Of a stretch of 64,000 nucleotides of DNA, positions 36,840-46,173 are shown one piece after another. The stretch covers positions 150,440 to 214,439 of the forward strand of contig SUXW01000001.1 of the NCBI GenBank assembly GCA_015060765.1, written 5' to 3'. Position 1 is the first letter of the stretch. Every line of letters starts with the position of its first letter. This DNA comes from Bacteroides sp. GTDB taxonomy: Bacteria; Bacteroidota; Bacteroidia; Bacteroidales; Bacteroidaceae. The translations under genes were made by a program, and so were the position numbers. The notes beneath the pieces were generated by a model, which was given only the letters and a program-made list of their open reading frames with translations, had not been told where the DNA came from and did not search any database.

Positions 36840-38357
36840 TTATCCGAAGAAACCAATAGTTCCTAACAATACCAACATGCCATAGCCCAATACCAAGCCA
36901 ATGATACCCATAATCAAACCAGACTTAGCCATGTACTTCTGTTCAATCATACCTGTACCGTGAGCCAATGCATTCGGTGGAGTAGAAATCGGAAGAATCA
37001 TTGCTACAGAAGCTGCGATAGCGATACCAATCAACAAACAAGCCACACCACCGATAGGAGCCAATTCGGCTGTCATACTCTTACCCACAACGGCCAAGAT
37101 AGGAACCAGCAAAGCAGCTGTAGCTGTGTTTGAGATAAAGTTGGACAAAGTATAGCAGATAACACCCGAACCAATCAATACAGCCAATACCGGCCATGTG
37201 TTGAATGGAATAGCGTTAATCAAGTTAGCAGCCAAACCGGTTTCGTTCAAAGCCACACCGAGAGCAAAACCACCGGCAACCATCCAAAGAACGGCCCAGT
37301 TGATTTCTTCCAAATCGCGACGGGTAATCACACCAATACCGGCAAATACAGCTACTGGGAGCAAAGCCACTACATTCGAGTTCACACCGGTAACTTTATC
37401 GGTTACCCACAACAATACGGTTACTGCAAATGTAATATACACGATGATAGAACGCCAGTCTTTCTTGGCTTCACCTTCAATAACCAAATTGATAGTCTTT
37501 TGCTTGAATGGGAACAACTTCAACAACAGCATCCAACCGATAATCAAGATAATAATGGTAAACGGTAACATAAACATCATCCATTCACCAAAACCAAGGT
37601 TGAGGTTCAAACCTTCAGGATCGTTCAAATACTTCAAGGCGATAGCGTTCGGAGGAGTACCGATAGGAGTACCCAAACCACCTACGTTAGCGCCGATAGG
37701 AATAGCCATAGCCAAGGCTATCTTACCCTTACCGTCGGCAGGAAGCGCCTTTAATACAGGTGCCAAGAAAGTAAGCATCATCGCAGCAGTAGCGGTGTTA
37801 CTCAAGAACATAGAGAAGATACCTGTTACCAATACAAAACCAAGCAATACAAAACGAGACTGGGTTCCGAAAGGTTTCAGCATAACTTTAGCCAAAGCCG
37901 AGTCCATGCCGGTTTTTGTAGCAGCAATTGCCAAGATAAAACCACCCAAGAACAGCATGATGATAGGATCGGCAAAGCAGTACACGATTGATTTGTACTT
38001 GATAAGCTTACCCAGTTGTTCGGCATCATAACCTTCGCGGAACAACCACAAAGCACTATCGGATGCGGTAAACAATAACACTACCATCACAATAACTGAA
38101 GTTACCCATGCTGGTACAGCTTCGAAAATCCACATCAAAGTAGCAAATGCGAATACGGCAATGACACGTTGTTCTACATAAGTCAAACCTTCAATACCGA
38201 AAGTATCTGTAGGAAGTAACCACAAAAGCAATGAAACACCTACAGCTACCAAAATTTTGATTGTCTTTGAGAGAGTCTGGTCATCGGCCAAACGTCTTTC
38301 TTTTCTTTTTCTTTGGTACTCTTCTACCAAATGAAAACCAGGGAAAATTTTAAACAT
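36840..38357 (-). CDS. Sodium-coupled di/tricarboxylate or sulfate transporter (DASS/SLC13)
   Basis: A 505-residue inner-membrane symporter of the DASS family (VcINDY/CitT/SLC13). Both inverted-repeat signatures are present: SNTATAAMML with GTPIGTPPNA in the first half and SNTATAALL with LPISTPPNALAH in the second, which form the two Na+/carboxylate sites. A long cytoplasmic N-terminus rich in Lys/Arg precedes the first membrane segment. The likely substrates are succinate, fumarate, malate or citrate; sulfate cannot be excluded from sequence. It is divergent from topB and has its own promoter. Confidence 0.9.
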   Translation of the reverse strand: MFKIFPGFHLVEEYQRKRKERRLADDQTLSKTIKILVAVGVSLLLWLLPTDTFGIEGLTYVEQRVIAVFAFATLMWIFEAVPAWVTSVIVMVVLLFTASDSALWLFREGYDAEQLGKLIKYKSIVYCFADPIIMLFLGGFILAIAATKTGMDSALAKVMLKPFGTQSRFVLLGFVLVTGIFSMFLSNTATAAMMLTFLAPVLKALPADGKGKIALAMAIPIGANVGGLGTPIGTPPNAIALKYLNDPEGLNLNLGFGEWMMFMLPFTIIILIIGWMLLLKLFPFKQKTINLVIEGEAKKDWRSIIVYITFAVTVLLWVTDKVTGVNSNVVALLPVAVFAGIGVITRRDLEEINWAVLWMVAGGFALGVALNETGLAANLINAIPFNTWPVLAVLIGSGVICYTLSNFISNTATAALLVPILAVVGKSMTAELAPIGGVACLLIGIAIAASVAMILPISTPPNALAHGTGMIEQKYMAKSGLIMGIIGLVLGYGMLVLLGTIGFFG

Positions 38358-38395
38358 AATATCTATTTTTTAATAACATTTCCACAAAAACGCTG

Positions 38396-38403
38396 CAAAG
38401 GTA
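38396..38403 (-). promoter_or_regulatory. -7 promoter box (TACCTTTG) for the DASS transporter gene
   Basis: An exact TAnnTTTG on the minus strand, 38 bases before the ATG at 38357. Confidence 0.65.
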
Positions 38404-38540
38404 CGCTTTTAAATCGGTATAAAATAACCTTTTGGATAAAATATTTAGGACTAATTTTAATTCCCTGATTTTTGAAGTTTACAATTTGACAGATTCTTCA
38501 CTTACATCCAGAATGACACCAACTATTTCCTTTTTTTTCT

Positions 38541-38548
38541 TACCTTTG
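38541..38548 (+). promoter_or_regulatory. -7 promoter box (TACCTTTG) for topB
   Basis: An exact TAnnTTTG box 25 bases before the ATG at 38574. Confidence 0.65.
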
Positions 38549-38573
38549 TCCCCCAATACATAGAAAAATAAAT

Positions 38574-40739
38574 ATGATAGTTTGTATCGCCGAAAAACCA
38601 TCCGTTGCACGTGACATTGCTCATGTGCTGGGAGCTGATTCCTCGCGCGACGGATATATGGAAGGAAACGGATATCAGGTAACCTGGACATTCGGACATC
38701 TCTGTACCTTGAAGGAGCCACATGATTATACTCCTTCATGGAAAGTCTGGAGTTTGTCCAGTCTCCCGATGATTCCACCCCGCTTCGGTATCAAACTCAT
38801 TGAAAGGGACCAGGGCATCGAAAAGCAGTTCAAGGTTATCGAGAAACTGATGCAAGCGGCAGATGAAATTATCAATTGTGGGGATGCCGGGCAGGAAGGA
38901 GAACTCATTCAACGATGGGTGATGCAGAAAGCCGGAGCCAAATGTCCCGTAAAACGTTTATGGATTTCTTCACTCACCGAAGAAGCTATACGCGAAGGTT
39001 TCAAGAGTCTGAAAGAACAAAAAGAATACCAACCTCTTTATGAAGCGGGCTTGAGCCGTGCTATCGGCGACTGGTTGCTCGGCATGAATGCTACCCGACT
39101 CTATACGCTGAAGTATGGACAAAACCGTCAGGTGCTCTCCATCGGACGGGTACAGACCCCGACTCTTGCCTTGATAGTAAACCGTCAGCACGAAATAGAG
39201 AACTTCGAGCCAAAACAATATTGGGTCCTTTCCACTCTCTATCGGGATACGACATTCAACGCCATTCTGAAAAGAAGTGAAGAAGACTTGATGGTTGACA
39301 TCGAGAAGCAAAAGGAAAAGGCCGAAAAAACAGGTCAGCCATTTGATGTTGCAGAAGCATTTCAGAAAGCAGAAGCCAACAATCCGGGCATAGCCCCCAT
39401 TGCCAACGAAGCACAAGGGTTGGCCTTGCTCGAACAAATCAAGCAAGCCCCTTTTACTATCACTTCCATTACCAAGAAAGAAGGGAAGGAAGCGCCACCC
39501 CGATTATTTGACCTTACCTCCCTACAAGTGGAGTGCAACAAGAAGTTCGGTTATTCGGCCGACGATACTTTACGATTGATTCAATCGCTTTACGAAAAGA
39601 AAATAACAACCTATCCACGTGTGGATACTACCTTCTTGAGTGATGACATCTATCCGAAATGCCCGGGCATATTGGCAGGCATCAAGCCTTATGAAACTTG
39701 GACAACTCCGCTTGTCCGCACCAAACTGAACAAATCGAAGAAAGTGTTCGACAATTCGAAGGTGACCGACCACCATGCCATCATTCCTACCGGACAGAAT
39801 CCCGTGAACCTGACGGATATGGAAAAGCGGGTGTTCGACTTGGTGGCACGCAGATTCATCGCGGTATTCTATCCCGATTGTAAATTCTCCACCACAACGG
39901 TTATCGGTGAAGCCGATGGCATTGAATTCAAGACCACGGGCAAACAGATATTAGAGCCCGGATGGAAAGTTATCTTTGCCAAGCCTCAAACAAACTTGCC
40001 CACCGGCATGAACGATACGGAAAGCGAGAATAAAGAGGAAGAAGAAAGAGCACTCCCCACTTTCCGTAAAGGAGAAAACGGCCCTCACGAGCCTAAATTG
40101 GATGAGAAATGGACTTCTCCTCCCAAGCCATATACCGAAGCAACCTTACTCCGTGCCATGGAAACGGCCGGCAAGTTTGTGGATAATGACGAATTGCGCG
40201 ATGCCATGAAAGAAAACGGTATAGGCCGACCGTCTACCCGTGCGGCCATTATCGAAACTTTGTTCAAGCGGCACTATATACGGAAAGAACGTAAGAACCT
40301 GATAGCCACTCCTACAGGTATAGAACTCATCGGCCTGATTCACGAAGAACTCTTGAAATCGGCTGAGTTGACTGGTATTTGGGAAAAGAAGCTTCGCGAG
40401 ATAGAGCGCAAGACCTACAACGCATCGACCTTTCTCGATGAATTGAAGCAGATGGTGGGCGAGATTGTACATAGTGTATTGAGTGACAACACCAATCGAC
40501 GGGTAACCGTTATAACAGATACACCCAAAGAAAGTGCTCCCAAAGAGGGAAAGAAAAAACGTACAACCGCACCCCGAAAACAGAAAACAGAAACCGTCAA
40601 AGAACAACCGCTGAAGATAGATGACGGCATGTTAGGCAAAGCCTGTCCGTTATGCGGGAAAGGCATCATCATCAAAGGGAAAACCGCCTACGGTTGCTCG
40701 GATTGGAAGAACGGATGCACCTTCAGACAAGGGTTCTGA
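38574..40739 (+). CDS. topB: DNA topoisomerase III
   Basis: A 721-residue type IA topoisomerase that relaxes and decatenates DNA through a 5'-phosphotyrosine intermediate. The TOPRIM domain begins MIVCIAEKPSVARDIA and holds NCGDAGQEGELI (acidic metal site). SIGRVQTPTLALIV follows, and the active-site Tyr lies in TTYPRVDTTFLS (near residue 346). A C-terminal zinc ribbon, CPLCGKGIIIKGKTAYGCSDW, follows a Lys/Pro-rich linker. Single-strand binding and gate domains are complete. It is a chromosomal-type TopB, not embedded in a visible mobile element. It converges with the RsmF-like gene and overlaps it by 17 bases. Confidence 0.95.
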   Translation: MIVCIAEKPSVARDIAHVLGADSSRDGYMEGNGYQVTWTFGHLCTLKEPHDYTPSWKVWSLSSLPMIPPRFGIKLIERDQGIEKQFKVIEKLMQAADEIINCGDAGQEGELIQRWVMQKAGAKCPVKRLWISSLTEEAIREGFKSLKEQKEYQPLYEAGLSRAIGDWLLGMNATRLYTLKYGQNRQVLSIGRVQTPTLALIVNRQHEIENFEPKQYWVLSTLYRDTTFNAILKRSEEDLMVDIEKQKEKAEKTGQPFDVAEAFQKAEANNPGIAPIANEAQGLALLEQIKQAPFTITSITKKEGKEAPPRLFDLTSLQVECNKKFGYSADDTLRLIQSLYEKKITTYPRVDTTFLSDDIYPKCPGILAGIKPYETWTTPLVRTKLNKSKKVFDNSKVTDHHAIIPTGQNPVNLTDMEKRVFDLVARRFIAVFYPDCKFSTTTVIGEADGIEFKTTGKQILEPGWKVIFAKPQTNLPTGMNDTESENKEEEERALPTFRKGENGPHEPKLDEKWTSPPKPYTEATLLRAMETAGKFVDNDELRDAMKENGIGRPSTRAAIIETLFKRHYIRKERKNLIATPTGIELIGLIHEELLKSAELTGIWEKKLREIERKTYNASTFLDELKQMVGEIVHSVLSDNTNRRVTVITDTPKESAPKEGKKKRTTAPRKQKTETVKEQPLKIDDGMLGKACPLCGKGIIIKGKTAYGCSDWKNGCTFRQGF

Positions 40740-42156
40740 TTTCTTCCGGCAAATACCCACTACGGATGCGCCACTCTTGCGGATAGAGGTTGTTCGCCCG
40801 ATTACCGATGTTTTTAACAAAGCCCAAAGGCACTTGCTTGTAAGTCACCAGGACATAACCGCGAGGCACGGAAGCATCGAGCACCAATCCTTCTTTCCGG
40901 AGATAGGCGATAGCTTGTTCATAGGATAATTCCGCTTGAGGGAAAGCTTCTTCATGCCGGGCTATGCTCATGGCCAATGAATGATGGGGGATAAAATCCT
41001 TGCCTTTTATCTCGCCCAACGTAATGCCCGAATGGATTACCTTGAGATGTTCCTGCAACAACGTATGGATAGAAACATGCTTTAGAGGGAACGCAACGGC
41101 TATGGTGCCCTTCATTTCCACCAAATAGTTTTCGTATCCTTCCAACCAACCTTTCGTTTCCTTGGGAACAGATAAAGGTTGCGGACGTCCTTTCGTATCC
41201 TTCCCTTTTTTCATCTTACGAGTTTTGCTTCGTAAAACTATGTTTTCTTCCGCATAAAACATAGTTTTATCATCCGTAGAACTATGTTTTCTCAATATCG
41301 CCAAGAAGAGTCCTTCGCCTTTCGTGCGATGGGGAAGGAAACGATACACGGGAAAGTCTTTGTCGATTAGGTTGCCCGTGATGCACCATGCATTATCTAC
41401 GGGTACTTCCAATACATCCGCACCGAGTTCTCTGGCTATCCATCCTACATTATCCTCATTTTCTTCGCAATTGAAAGTGCAAGTGCTGTAAATCAATAAG
41501 CCACCGGGCTTCAAGGTGGGCCAAATATCGTTCAAGATTCTACGTTGCCTTTGCCAACAAACATCTACATTGTCTACACTCCATTCTTCGATGGCCACTT
41601 CGTCCTTACGAAACATTCCTTCGCCTGAACATGGAACATCGGTAAGGATGACATCAAACAAGGGAGGAAGTTCGGTAAAGTCGGCCGGATCGTTATTGGT
41701 TACAATTACATCGGGATACCCCCACTTGATGAGGTTTTCGGCCAAGATTTGCGACCGGTTACGCATCACTTCGTTGACCACCAACAAGCTTCCTTCGGGG
41801 AGCACACTACGCGAAAGGGTGGACTTTCCTCCGGGAGCTGCACAAAGGTCGAGCATCACCACCGGTTCCTTTACATAGGTTTGAAGTACTTGTTCTACGA
41901 ACATCGAGGAAGCTTCTTGTACATAATAACATCCGGCATGAAAGAGGGGGTCGAACGTAAAAGTAGGGCGATTGTTTAGATATATACCCGATGGGGCCCA
42001 AGGGATAGGTTCTCCTTCAATAGCTTGGGCCATTTTTTTACGGTTAGGACGTATGCTTACGGGCACATCGGTTTGAAGTGCCTCTTCGAATAACAGATAT
42101 TGTTCGTCGCCCAACAAACGGCGGGTTCTTTCGATGAATGCTTGTGGTAAGTTCAT
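40723..42156 (-). CDS. RsmF/NOL1-NOP2-Sun-type RNA m5C methyltransferase with PUA-like C-terminus
   Basis: A 477-residue AdoMet-dependent enzyme methylating a cytosine, probably in 16S rRNA (RsmF group). The methyltransferase domain (about residues 60-290) has LDLCAAPGGKST for AdoMet, TDVPCSGEGMFR with motif-IV Cys and YSTCTFN with the motif-VI catalytic Cys. A C-terminal PUA-like domain (about 315-477) follows. The linker (residues about 289-313) is encoded by three palindromic repeat copies, an unusual insertion that keeps the frame. ATG 42156 is chosen because a promoter box lies 5 bases upstream; an upstream non-ATG extension would run through it. Its 3' end overlaps topB. Confidence 0.9.
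   Translation of the reverse strand: MNLPQAFIERTRRLLGDEQYLLFEEALQTDVPVSIRPNRKKMAQAIEGEPIPWAPSGIYLNNRPTFTFDPLFHAGCYYVQEASSMFVEQVLQTYVKEPVVMLDLCAAPGGKSTLSRSVLPEGSLLVVNEVMRNRSQILAENLIKWGYPDVIVTNNDPADFTELPPLFDVILTDVPCSGEGMFRKDEVAIEEWSVDNVDVCWQRQRRILNDIWPTLKPGGLLIYSTCTFNCEENEDNVGWIARELGADVLEVPVDNAWCITGNLIDKDFPVYRFLPHRTKGEGLFLAILRKHSSTDDKTMFYAEENIVLRSKTRKMKKGKDTKGRPQPLSVPKETKGWLEGYENYLVEMKGTIAVAFPLKHVSIHTLLQEHLKVIHSGITLGEIKGKDFIPHHSLAMSIARHEEAFPQAELSYEQAIAYLRKEGLVLDASVPRGYVLVTYKQVPLGFVKNIGNRANNLYPQEWRIRSGYLPEEIRTLV
41218..41290. repeat. Three palindromic repeat copies inside the RsmF-like coding sequence
   Basis: GTAAAACTATGTTTT (41232-41246), its inverse AAAACATAGTTTTAT (41256-41270) and GTAGAACTATGTTTT (41276-41290) alternate in orientation every 20-24 bases, with a fragment (AGTTTT) at 41221-41226. 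They match the intergenic palindrome at 8707-8737. The array sits precisely in the linker between catalytic and PUA-like domains. Confidence 0.8.
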
Positions 42157-42160
42157 GACA

Positions 42161-42168
42161 CAAATATA
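42161..42168 (-). promoter_or_regulatory. -7 promoter box (TATATTTG) for the RsmF-like gene
   Basis: An exact TAnnTTTG on the minus strand directly upstream of ATG 42156. It implies a very short leader, or leaderless translation, and fixes the start. Confidence 0.5.
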
Positions 42169-42284
42169 AGACAAAAAACAGGAAGTATTTTTAGAATATC
42201 TAAAAAATATTTCGTCTATTTGCAACCAAAAGCAGTTATGCTTCCGTCTAATGCATAGAAAACAATATAAATAAGTATATAATC

Positions 42285-42839
42285 ATGAAACATTTAGCTT
42301 TAACCGCAATCGCCCTTATGGCAAATACTTTACCCGGCATGGCTGGTCATCTTCGTTTTGGCGAGCTTGACCACAACCATATTGCAGCCTTATCCATCAT
42401 CATGGCATTTGGGTTGCCTGTCTTCATTGTAGCCATTCTTCTATATTTCAGCTACAAGAACAAGCAAGCCAAATACAAGTTGGCTTCCGAAGCATTGGCC
42501 GCCGGTAAAGAGGTGCCCGAGAACTTGTTCAAGAACAATCCACAAAAAGAAAACGTCGACGTGCTTCAGAAAGGTATCAAGAATGTATTCTTAGGCATCG
42601 GACTTGGAGTATTCCTTTGGGTATTGACCGAAGAAAGAGGAATTGCTGCTATCGGCTTTTTGATATTCTGTATTGGGATGGGACAAGTTGTAATCGCATA
42701 TGTTACACGTGAACGAACTCCCGATATCAAATCTCCAAACAAACCTTTCATCCAAATGCATGAAGACAAGGATGGTACCCGACACATCAAAGTGGGTGGC
42801 ATAGAAATGAAGAAGGAGAAGAACGACGGAAACGAATAA
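42285..42839 (+). CDS. DUF6249-like membrane protein in an ECF-sigma operon
   Basis: A 184-residue protein with an N-terminal signal-like or membrane segment (residues 1-20), a second membrane helix (about 34-55), a charged segment, and two further helices (about 98-115 and 122-140), ending in a polar Lys/Asp/Glu tail. It fits the DUF6249 family found in Bacteroidetes beside ECF sigma genes. Its function is unknown; it may be a membrane component sensed or controlled by the sigma factor. It is 3 bases upstream of the sigma gene. Confidence 0.7.
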   Translation: MKHLALTAIALMANTLPGMAGHLRFGELDHNHIAALSIIMAFGLPVFIVAILLYFSYKNKQAKYKLASEALAAGKEVPENLFKNNPQKENVDVLQKGIKNVFLGIGLGVFLWVLTEERGIAAIGFLIFCIGMGQVVIAYVTRERTPDIKSPNKPFIQMHEDKDGTRHIKVGGIEMKKEKNDGNE

Positions 42840-42842
42840 GCA

Positions 42843-43382
42843 ATGAGCCAACTCAACGACATAGCGTTGGTAGCACAAGTTGTCGTACTTGGCAACAAAC
42901 GGGCCTTCGATACATTAGTCAAAAAGTATCAATCGCCCGTCAGGCGCTTCTTCCTTCATCAAACATTAGGCGATGCGGAACTGAGCGACGACTTGGCACA
43001 AGAAACATTCATCAAAGCTTATACGCATTTGGCATCGTTTAAAAATCTCTCAAACTTCAGCACTTGGTTATTTAGAATTGCATATAATATTTTTTATGAC
43101 TATATTCGCAACCGAAAAGAGACCTCCGGGTTAGAAGATTGGGAAGTGGATGCCACTTATCAAACGGAGCAAAGACGTATAGGAGAAGAGATGGATATCT
43201 ATCGGGGCTTGTCCATATTGAAGGAAGCCGAGCGGACTTGCATCACCCTCCGTTATATGGAAGACTTGTCGGTTGATAAGATTGCGGACATAACGGGAAT
43301 GCCTTCGGGCACCGTCAAATCGCACTTGTCGAGAGGAAAAGAAAAACTTGCCAACTTCTTAAAACAAAATGGTTATGAATAG
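42843..43382 (+). CDS. ECF-type RNA polymerase sigma-70 factor
   Basis: A 179-residue group 4 sigma factor. Region 2 (about residues 18-85) has DDLAQETFIKAYTHLASF and STWLFRIAYNIFYDYIR; region 4 (about 115-175) has MEDLSVDKIADITGMPSGTVKSHLSRGKEKL, a helix-turn-helix for -35 recognition. It lies between the DUF6249-like gene and a small membrane protein gene overlapping its end, an arrangement in which the third gene can act as anti-sigma factor. It is not next to a SusC/FecR system, so it probably responds to an envelope or growth signal. Confidence 0.9.
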   Translation: MSQLNDIALVAQVVVLGNKRAFDTLVKKYQSPVRRFFLHQTLGDAELSDDLAQETFIKAYTHLASFKNLSNFSTWLFRIAYNIFYDYIRNRKETSGLEDWEVDATYQTEQRRIGEEMDIYRGLSILKEAERTCITLRYMEDLSVDKIADITGMPSGTVKSHLSRGKEKLANFLKQNGYE

Positions 43383-43701
43383 AAATGACGAACAACTAAT
43401 CAGCAGCTTCATGAAAGCCAACAAACAGGAGTTGGCCGACAATGGCTTTTCACGCCGAGTGATGCGCAAGCTACCGGTATCTGCCAAAGTATGGTCGGAT
43501 ATACTTACGGCGGTATGCGTTATACTTATCTGCATATTGTTGGTTGTGTTCGACGGATTCAATGTCATCTTCCAATCCATCCGCGAGGTTATTCAAAACC
43601 AATCCATGGAAATAATGAACAGCAATCTCCAAACATTGCTCGTGGCATTTGCCACCCTCTCATTCCTTTGCATACGGAGTGTATGGACAATCAAGGAGTA
43701 A
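43375..43701 (+). CDS. Small membrane protein, possible anti-sigma factor (DUF5056-like)
   Basis: A 108-residue protein overlapping the sigma gene by 8 bases, so translation is probably coupled. The N-terminal 40 residues are cytoplasmic and polar (DEQLISSFMKANKQELADNGFSRR in part), followed by a membrane helix near 43-65 and a second near 85-103. That layout is typical of short anti-sigma partners. An alternative ATG at 43369 adds two residues. The family assignment is tentative; the anti-sigma role rests on position and topology. Confidence 0.65.
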   Translation: MNRNDEQLISSFMKANKQELADNGFSRRVMRKLPVSAKVWSDILTAVCVILICILLVVFDGFNVIFQSIREVIQNQSMEIMNSNLQTLLVAFATLSFLCIRSVWTIKE

Positions 43702-43720
43702 CCATTAAAATAGTCGATTC

Positions 43721-44515
43721 ATGAAACAATACTTAGATTTATTGAACCGCATCCTAACAGAAGGTGTCCGTAAGGAAGACCGTACCGGTACCGGTACCAT
43801 CAGCGTATTCGGCCATCAGATGCGTTTTAATTTGGAAGACGGATTTCCGCTTCTTACTACCAAGAAACTACACCTCAAGTCCATCATTCACGAACTGCTA
43901 TGGTTCTTGAAAGGTGATACCAATGTCAAGTATCTACAGGAAAATGGTGTCCGTATCTGGAATGAGTGGGCCGACGAGAATGGAGATTTGGGACATATCT
44001 ATGGGTATCAATGGCGCTCATGGCCCGACTATAATGGAGGACACATTGATCAGATAAGTGAAGTGATCGACCAGATTAAGAATAACCCTAATTCTCGCCG
44101 TATCATTGTCAACGCATGGAATGTGGCCGATTTAGGTAATATGAATTTACCTCCTTGTCACATGTTCTTCCAATTTTATGTGGCCGACGGGAAATTGAGT
44201 CTTCAAATGTATCAACGTAGTGCCGATACCTTTTTGGGAGTACCGTTCAATATCGCTTCGTATGCGTTGTTGCTCATGATGATGGCACAAGTAACCGGTT
44301 TGAAACCAGGGGAATTTATTCATACTACGGGAGATACTCATCTCTATGTGAATCATTTGGAACAAGTGAAACTTCAATTGACACGTGAACCTCGTCCGTT
44401 GCCCCAAATGAAAATCAATCCAGATGTGAAGAGCCTTTTTGATTTCAAGTACGAAGATTTTGAATTGGTAGATTACGATCCGCATCCACATATCAAAGGA
44501 GTTGTAGCTGTATGA
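43721..44515 (+). CDS. thyA: Thymidylate synthase
   Basis: A 264-residue cytosolic enzyme, identical in length to E. coli ThyA, converting dUMP to dTMP with methylene-tetrahydrofolate. The catalytic Cys is in [13 protein letters not shown] (near residue 146), the phosphate-binding arginines in [11 protein letters not shown], and [19 protein letters not shown] carries the dUMP site; the family C-terminus KGVVAV is intact. Its stop overlaps the folA start by 4 bases, coupling it to the enzyme that regenerates tetrahydrofolate. Confidence 0.97.
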   Translation: MKQYLDLLNRILTEGVRKEDRTGTGTISVFGHQMRFNLEDGFPLLTTKKLHLKSIIHELLWFLKGDTNVKYLQENGVRIWNEWADENGDLGHIYGYQWRSWPDYNGGHIDQISEVIDQIKNNPNSRRIIVNAWNVADLGNMNLPPCHMFFQFYVADGKLSLQMYQRSADTFLGVPFNIASYALLLMMMAQVTGLKPGEFIHTTGDTHLYVNHLEQVKLQLTREPRPLPQMKINPDVKSLFDFKYEDFELVDYDPHPHIKGVVAV

Positions 44516-45006
44516 GTAGGATTTCCATTATCGTCGCCATAGCACAAAATCGTGCCATAGGATTCGAGAATAAACTTCTCTATTGGCTTCCCAATGACTT
44601 GAAACGATTTAAATCGCTCACTATAGGGCATACCATTATCATGGGGAGAAAAACGTTTGAATCTTTACCCAAGGGAGCCCTTCCCAATCGAAGGAATATC
44701 GTATTGAGTCGTCAGAACATTGCATTCGAGGGAGCAGAAAGGTATGCTTCGTTGGAGGAGGCTTTGATGCAATGTAAAGAAGAGGAGGAGGTATATGTTA
44801 TCGGAGGAGCAAGTGTCTATCAAGAGGCTTTACCTTTATGCGATAAATTATGCATTACTCTTGTTGAGGATACTCCCCAAAAGGCGGATGCTTACTTTCC
44901 TGAAATCAATCTTCAAGAATGGAAGGAAACAAATAGAGATGCTCATCCAACTGATGAAAAGCATCTCTATCCGTATCAGTTTATCGATTACGAACGTATC
45001 CGATAA
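44512..45006 (+). CDS. folA: Dihydrofolate reductase
   Basis: A 164-residue NADPH-dependent enzyme reducing the dihydrofolate made by ThyA. Motifs are [29 protein letters not shown] with the substrate-binding Asp, [14 protein letters not shown] and [16 protein letters not shown]. Translation starts inside the thyA stop (ATGA overlap). It converges with the Lrp-family gene 2 bases downstream; no separate terminator is visible between them. Confidence 0.96.
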   Translation: MSRISIIVAIAQNRAIGFENKLLYWLPNDLKRFKSLTIGHTIIMGRKTFESLPKGALPNRRNIVLSRQNIAFEGAERYASLEEALMQCKEEEEVYVIGGASVYQEALPLCDKLCITLVEDTPQKADAYFPEINLQEWKETNRDAHPTDEKHLYPYQFIDYERIR

Positions 45007-45008
45007 AA

Positions 45009-45494
45009 TCATTCTTCAGCATCGTCGGATGCCATTTCTGGTATGGGCATCTGACGTCTGATTGCTTCGTGAAAGGAAATCAACGTTTCAGTACGGGCCA
45101 ATCCCAAAGGTTGTAACTTGTCATGAATAATGCTCAGCAAGTGATGGTTGTTTTTAGCATATATCTTGATAAACATATCGTATTGTCCGGTCGTATAATG
45201 ACATTCAACCACTTCAGGAATGTCTTCCAAGGCCTTGACAACCCCATCGAATTGTTCAGGGTTCTTCAAATATAATCCTATGTATGCACAAGTTTCATAA
45301 CCTATTTTCTCTGGGTCGACTATAAACTCAGAGCCCTTCAATACACCGATGTTCACTAATTTTTGAATACGCTGATGAATGGCAGCTCCTGATACATTGC
45401 AAACGCGGGCTACCTCTAAAAATGGTATTCGAGCATTAGAAGCTATAAGTTTCAATATTTGCTCATCTAACGAATCGATTTGACGATGTCTCAT
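45009..45494 (-). CDS. Lrp/AsnC-family transcriptional regulator
   Basis: A 161-residue DNA-binding regulator. The N-terminal winged helix-turn-helix (residues about 4-60) contains DEQILKLIASNARIPFLEVA and VSGAAIHQRIQKLVNIGVL; the C-terminal RAM domain (about 70-150) contains VVECHYTTGQYDMFIKIYAK, the amino-acid effector fold. Its ligand is unknown. ATG 45494 (MRHRQIDSLDEQ) is chosen over an upstream start because an exact promoter box lies at 45517-45524. It is divergent from the acetyltransferase gene. Confidence 0.9.
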   Translation of the reverse strand: MRHRQIDSLDEQILKLIASNARIPFLEVARVCNVSGAAIHQRIQKLVNIGVLKGSEFIVDPEKIGYETCAYIGLYLKNPEQFDGVVKALEDIPEVVECHYTTGQYDMFIKIYAKNNHHLLSIIHDKLQPLGLARTETLISFHEAIRRQMPIPEMASDDAEE

Positions 45495-45516
45495 TGTTTT
45501 TATTATTAATTTTCCA

Positions 45517-45553
45517 CAAAGATAAAAAAAACCGTTGATAAATGATACCTTTG
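45517..45553. promoter_or_regulatory. Divergent promoter pair
   Basis: TATCTTTG on the minus strand (45517-45524) serves the Lrp gene and TACCTTTG on the plus strand (45546-45553) serves the acetyltransferase gene. The transcripts start back to back, so the Lrp protein could control both. Confidence 0.65.
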
Positions 45554-45570
45554 CCAATAAAATTATAATT

Positions 45571-46098
45571 ATGATAAAGATAACTCGGGTAAATACTACT
45601 GATGAAACATTCCCATTCGTTGAGGAATTGTTGCAAAATGCTTTCCCCTTACAAGAACGCCGTGATAGTGACCAACAACGATGTTATACGGATTGTGAAC
45701 CTCTTTTCCATTGTAATGTTATTAAGGATGATTGTGAGCCAGTAGGACTGCTCAATTATTGGGATTTTGGTGGATTCATTTATATTGAGCATTTTGCCAT
45801 TTCCCCTACATGCCGAAATCGAGGATATGGGGCTATGGCTTTGGAAACTATCATTCAGCAAACCGCTAAGCCTTTAGTATTAGAAGTAGAAGAACCTACC
45901 GATGACTTGAGTAGACGACGGATTTCCTTTTACCAAAGAAATGGCTTTAGATTAGAAGAACAAACTTATCAGCAACCTCCTTATCGAGAAGGAGATGGAT
46001 GGTTGCCAATGAAATTAATGACGTTAGGTATAGATAATATCGATTGTCGGTTTTATAAAATTAAGCGGTTCATTTATTGTAATGTATACAATGTTTGA
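45571..46098 (+). CDS. GNAT-family N-acetyltransferase
   Basis: A 175-residue acetyl-CoA-dependent transferase. The GNAT core shows VGLLNYWDFGGFIYIEHFAI, then PTCRNRGYGAMALE with the R-x-x-G-x-G/A pyrophosphate loop, and FYQRNGFRLEE in motif B. The acceptor is not predictable. ATG 45571 follows a promoter box by 17 bases; 12 upstream codons read across the promoter and are excluded. The C-terminal 25 residues, after the GNAT fold, are not conserved-looking. Confidence 0.85.
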   Translation: MIKITRVNTTDETFPFVEELLQNAFPLQERRDSDQQRCYTDCEPLFHCNVIKDDCEPVGLLNYWDFGGFIYIEHFAISPTCRNRGYGAMALETIIQQTAKPLVLEVEEPTDDLSRRRISFYQRNGFRLEEQTYQQPPYREGDGWLPMKLMTLGIDNIDCRFYKIKRFIYCNVYNV

Positions 46099-46139
46099 TG
46101 AAATACCAGACTTATTCAAACTTATCGTTTCTGATGGAT

Positions 46140-46168
46140 AATCGAATCTTAAAGATTCGATTATTTTT
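46140..46168 (+). terminator. Terminator after the acetyltransferase gene
   Basis: AATCGAATCTT (46140-46150) and AAGATTCGATT (46152-46162) form an 11-bp stem with an AT-rich tail containing TTTTT. Confidence 0.7.
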
Positions 46169-46173
46169 GTGAT

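Noticed and set aside
38574..40739. topB as a marker of an integrated conjugative element
   Set aside because: No relaxase, integrase, tra genes or attachment repeats surround it; flanking genes are housekeeping.
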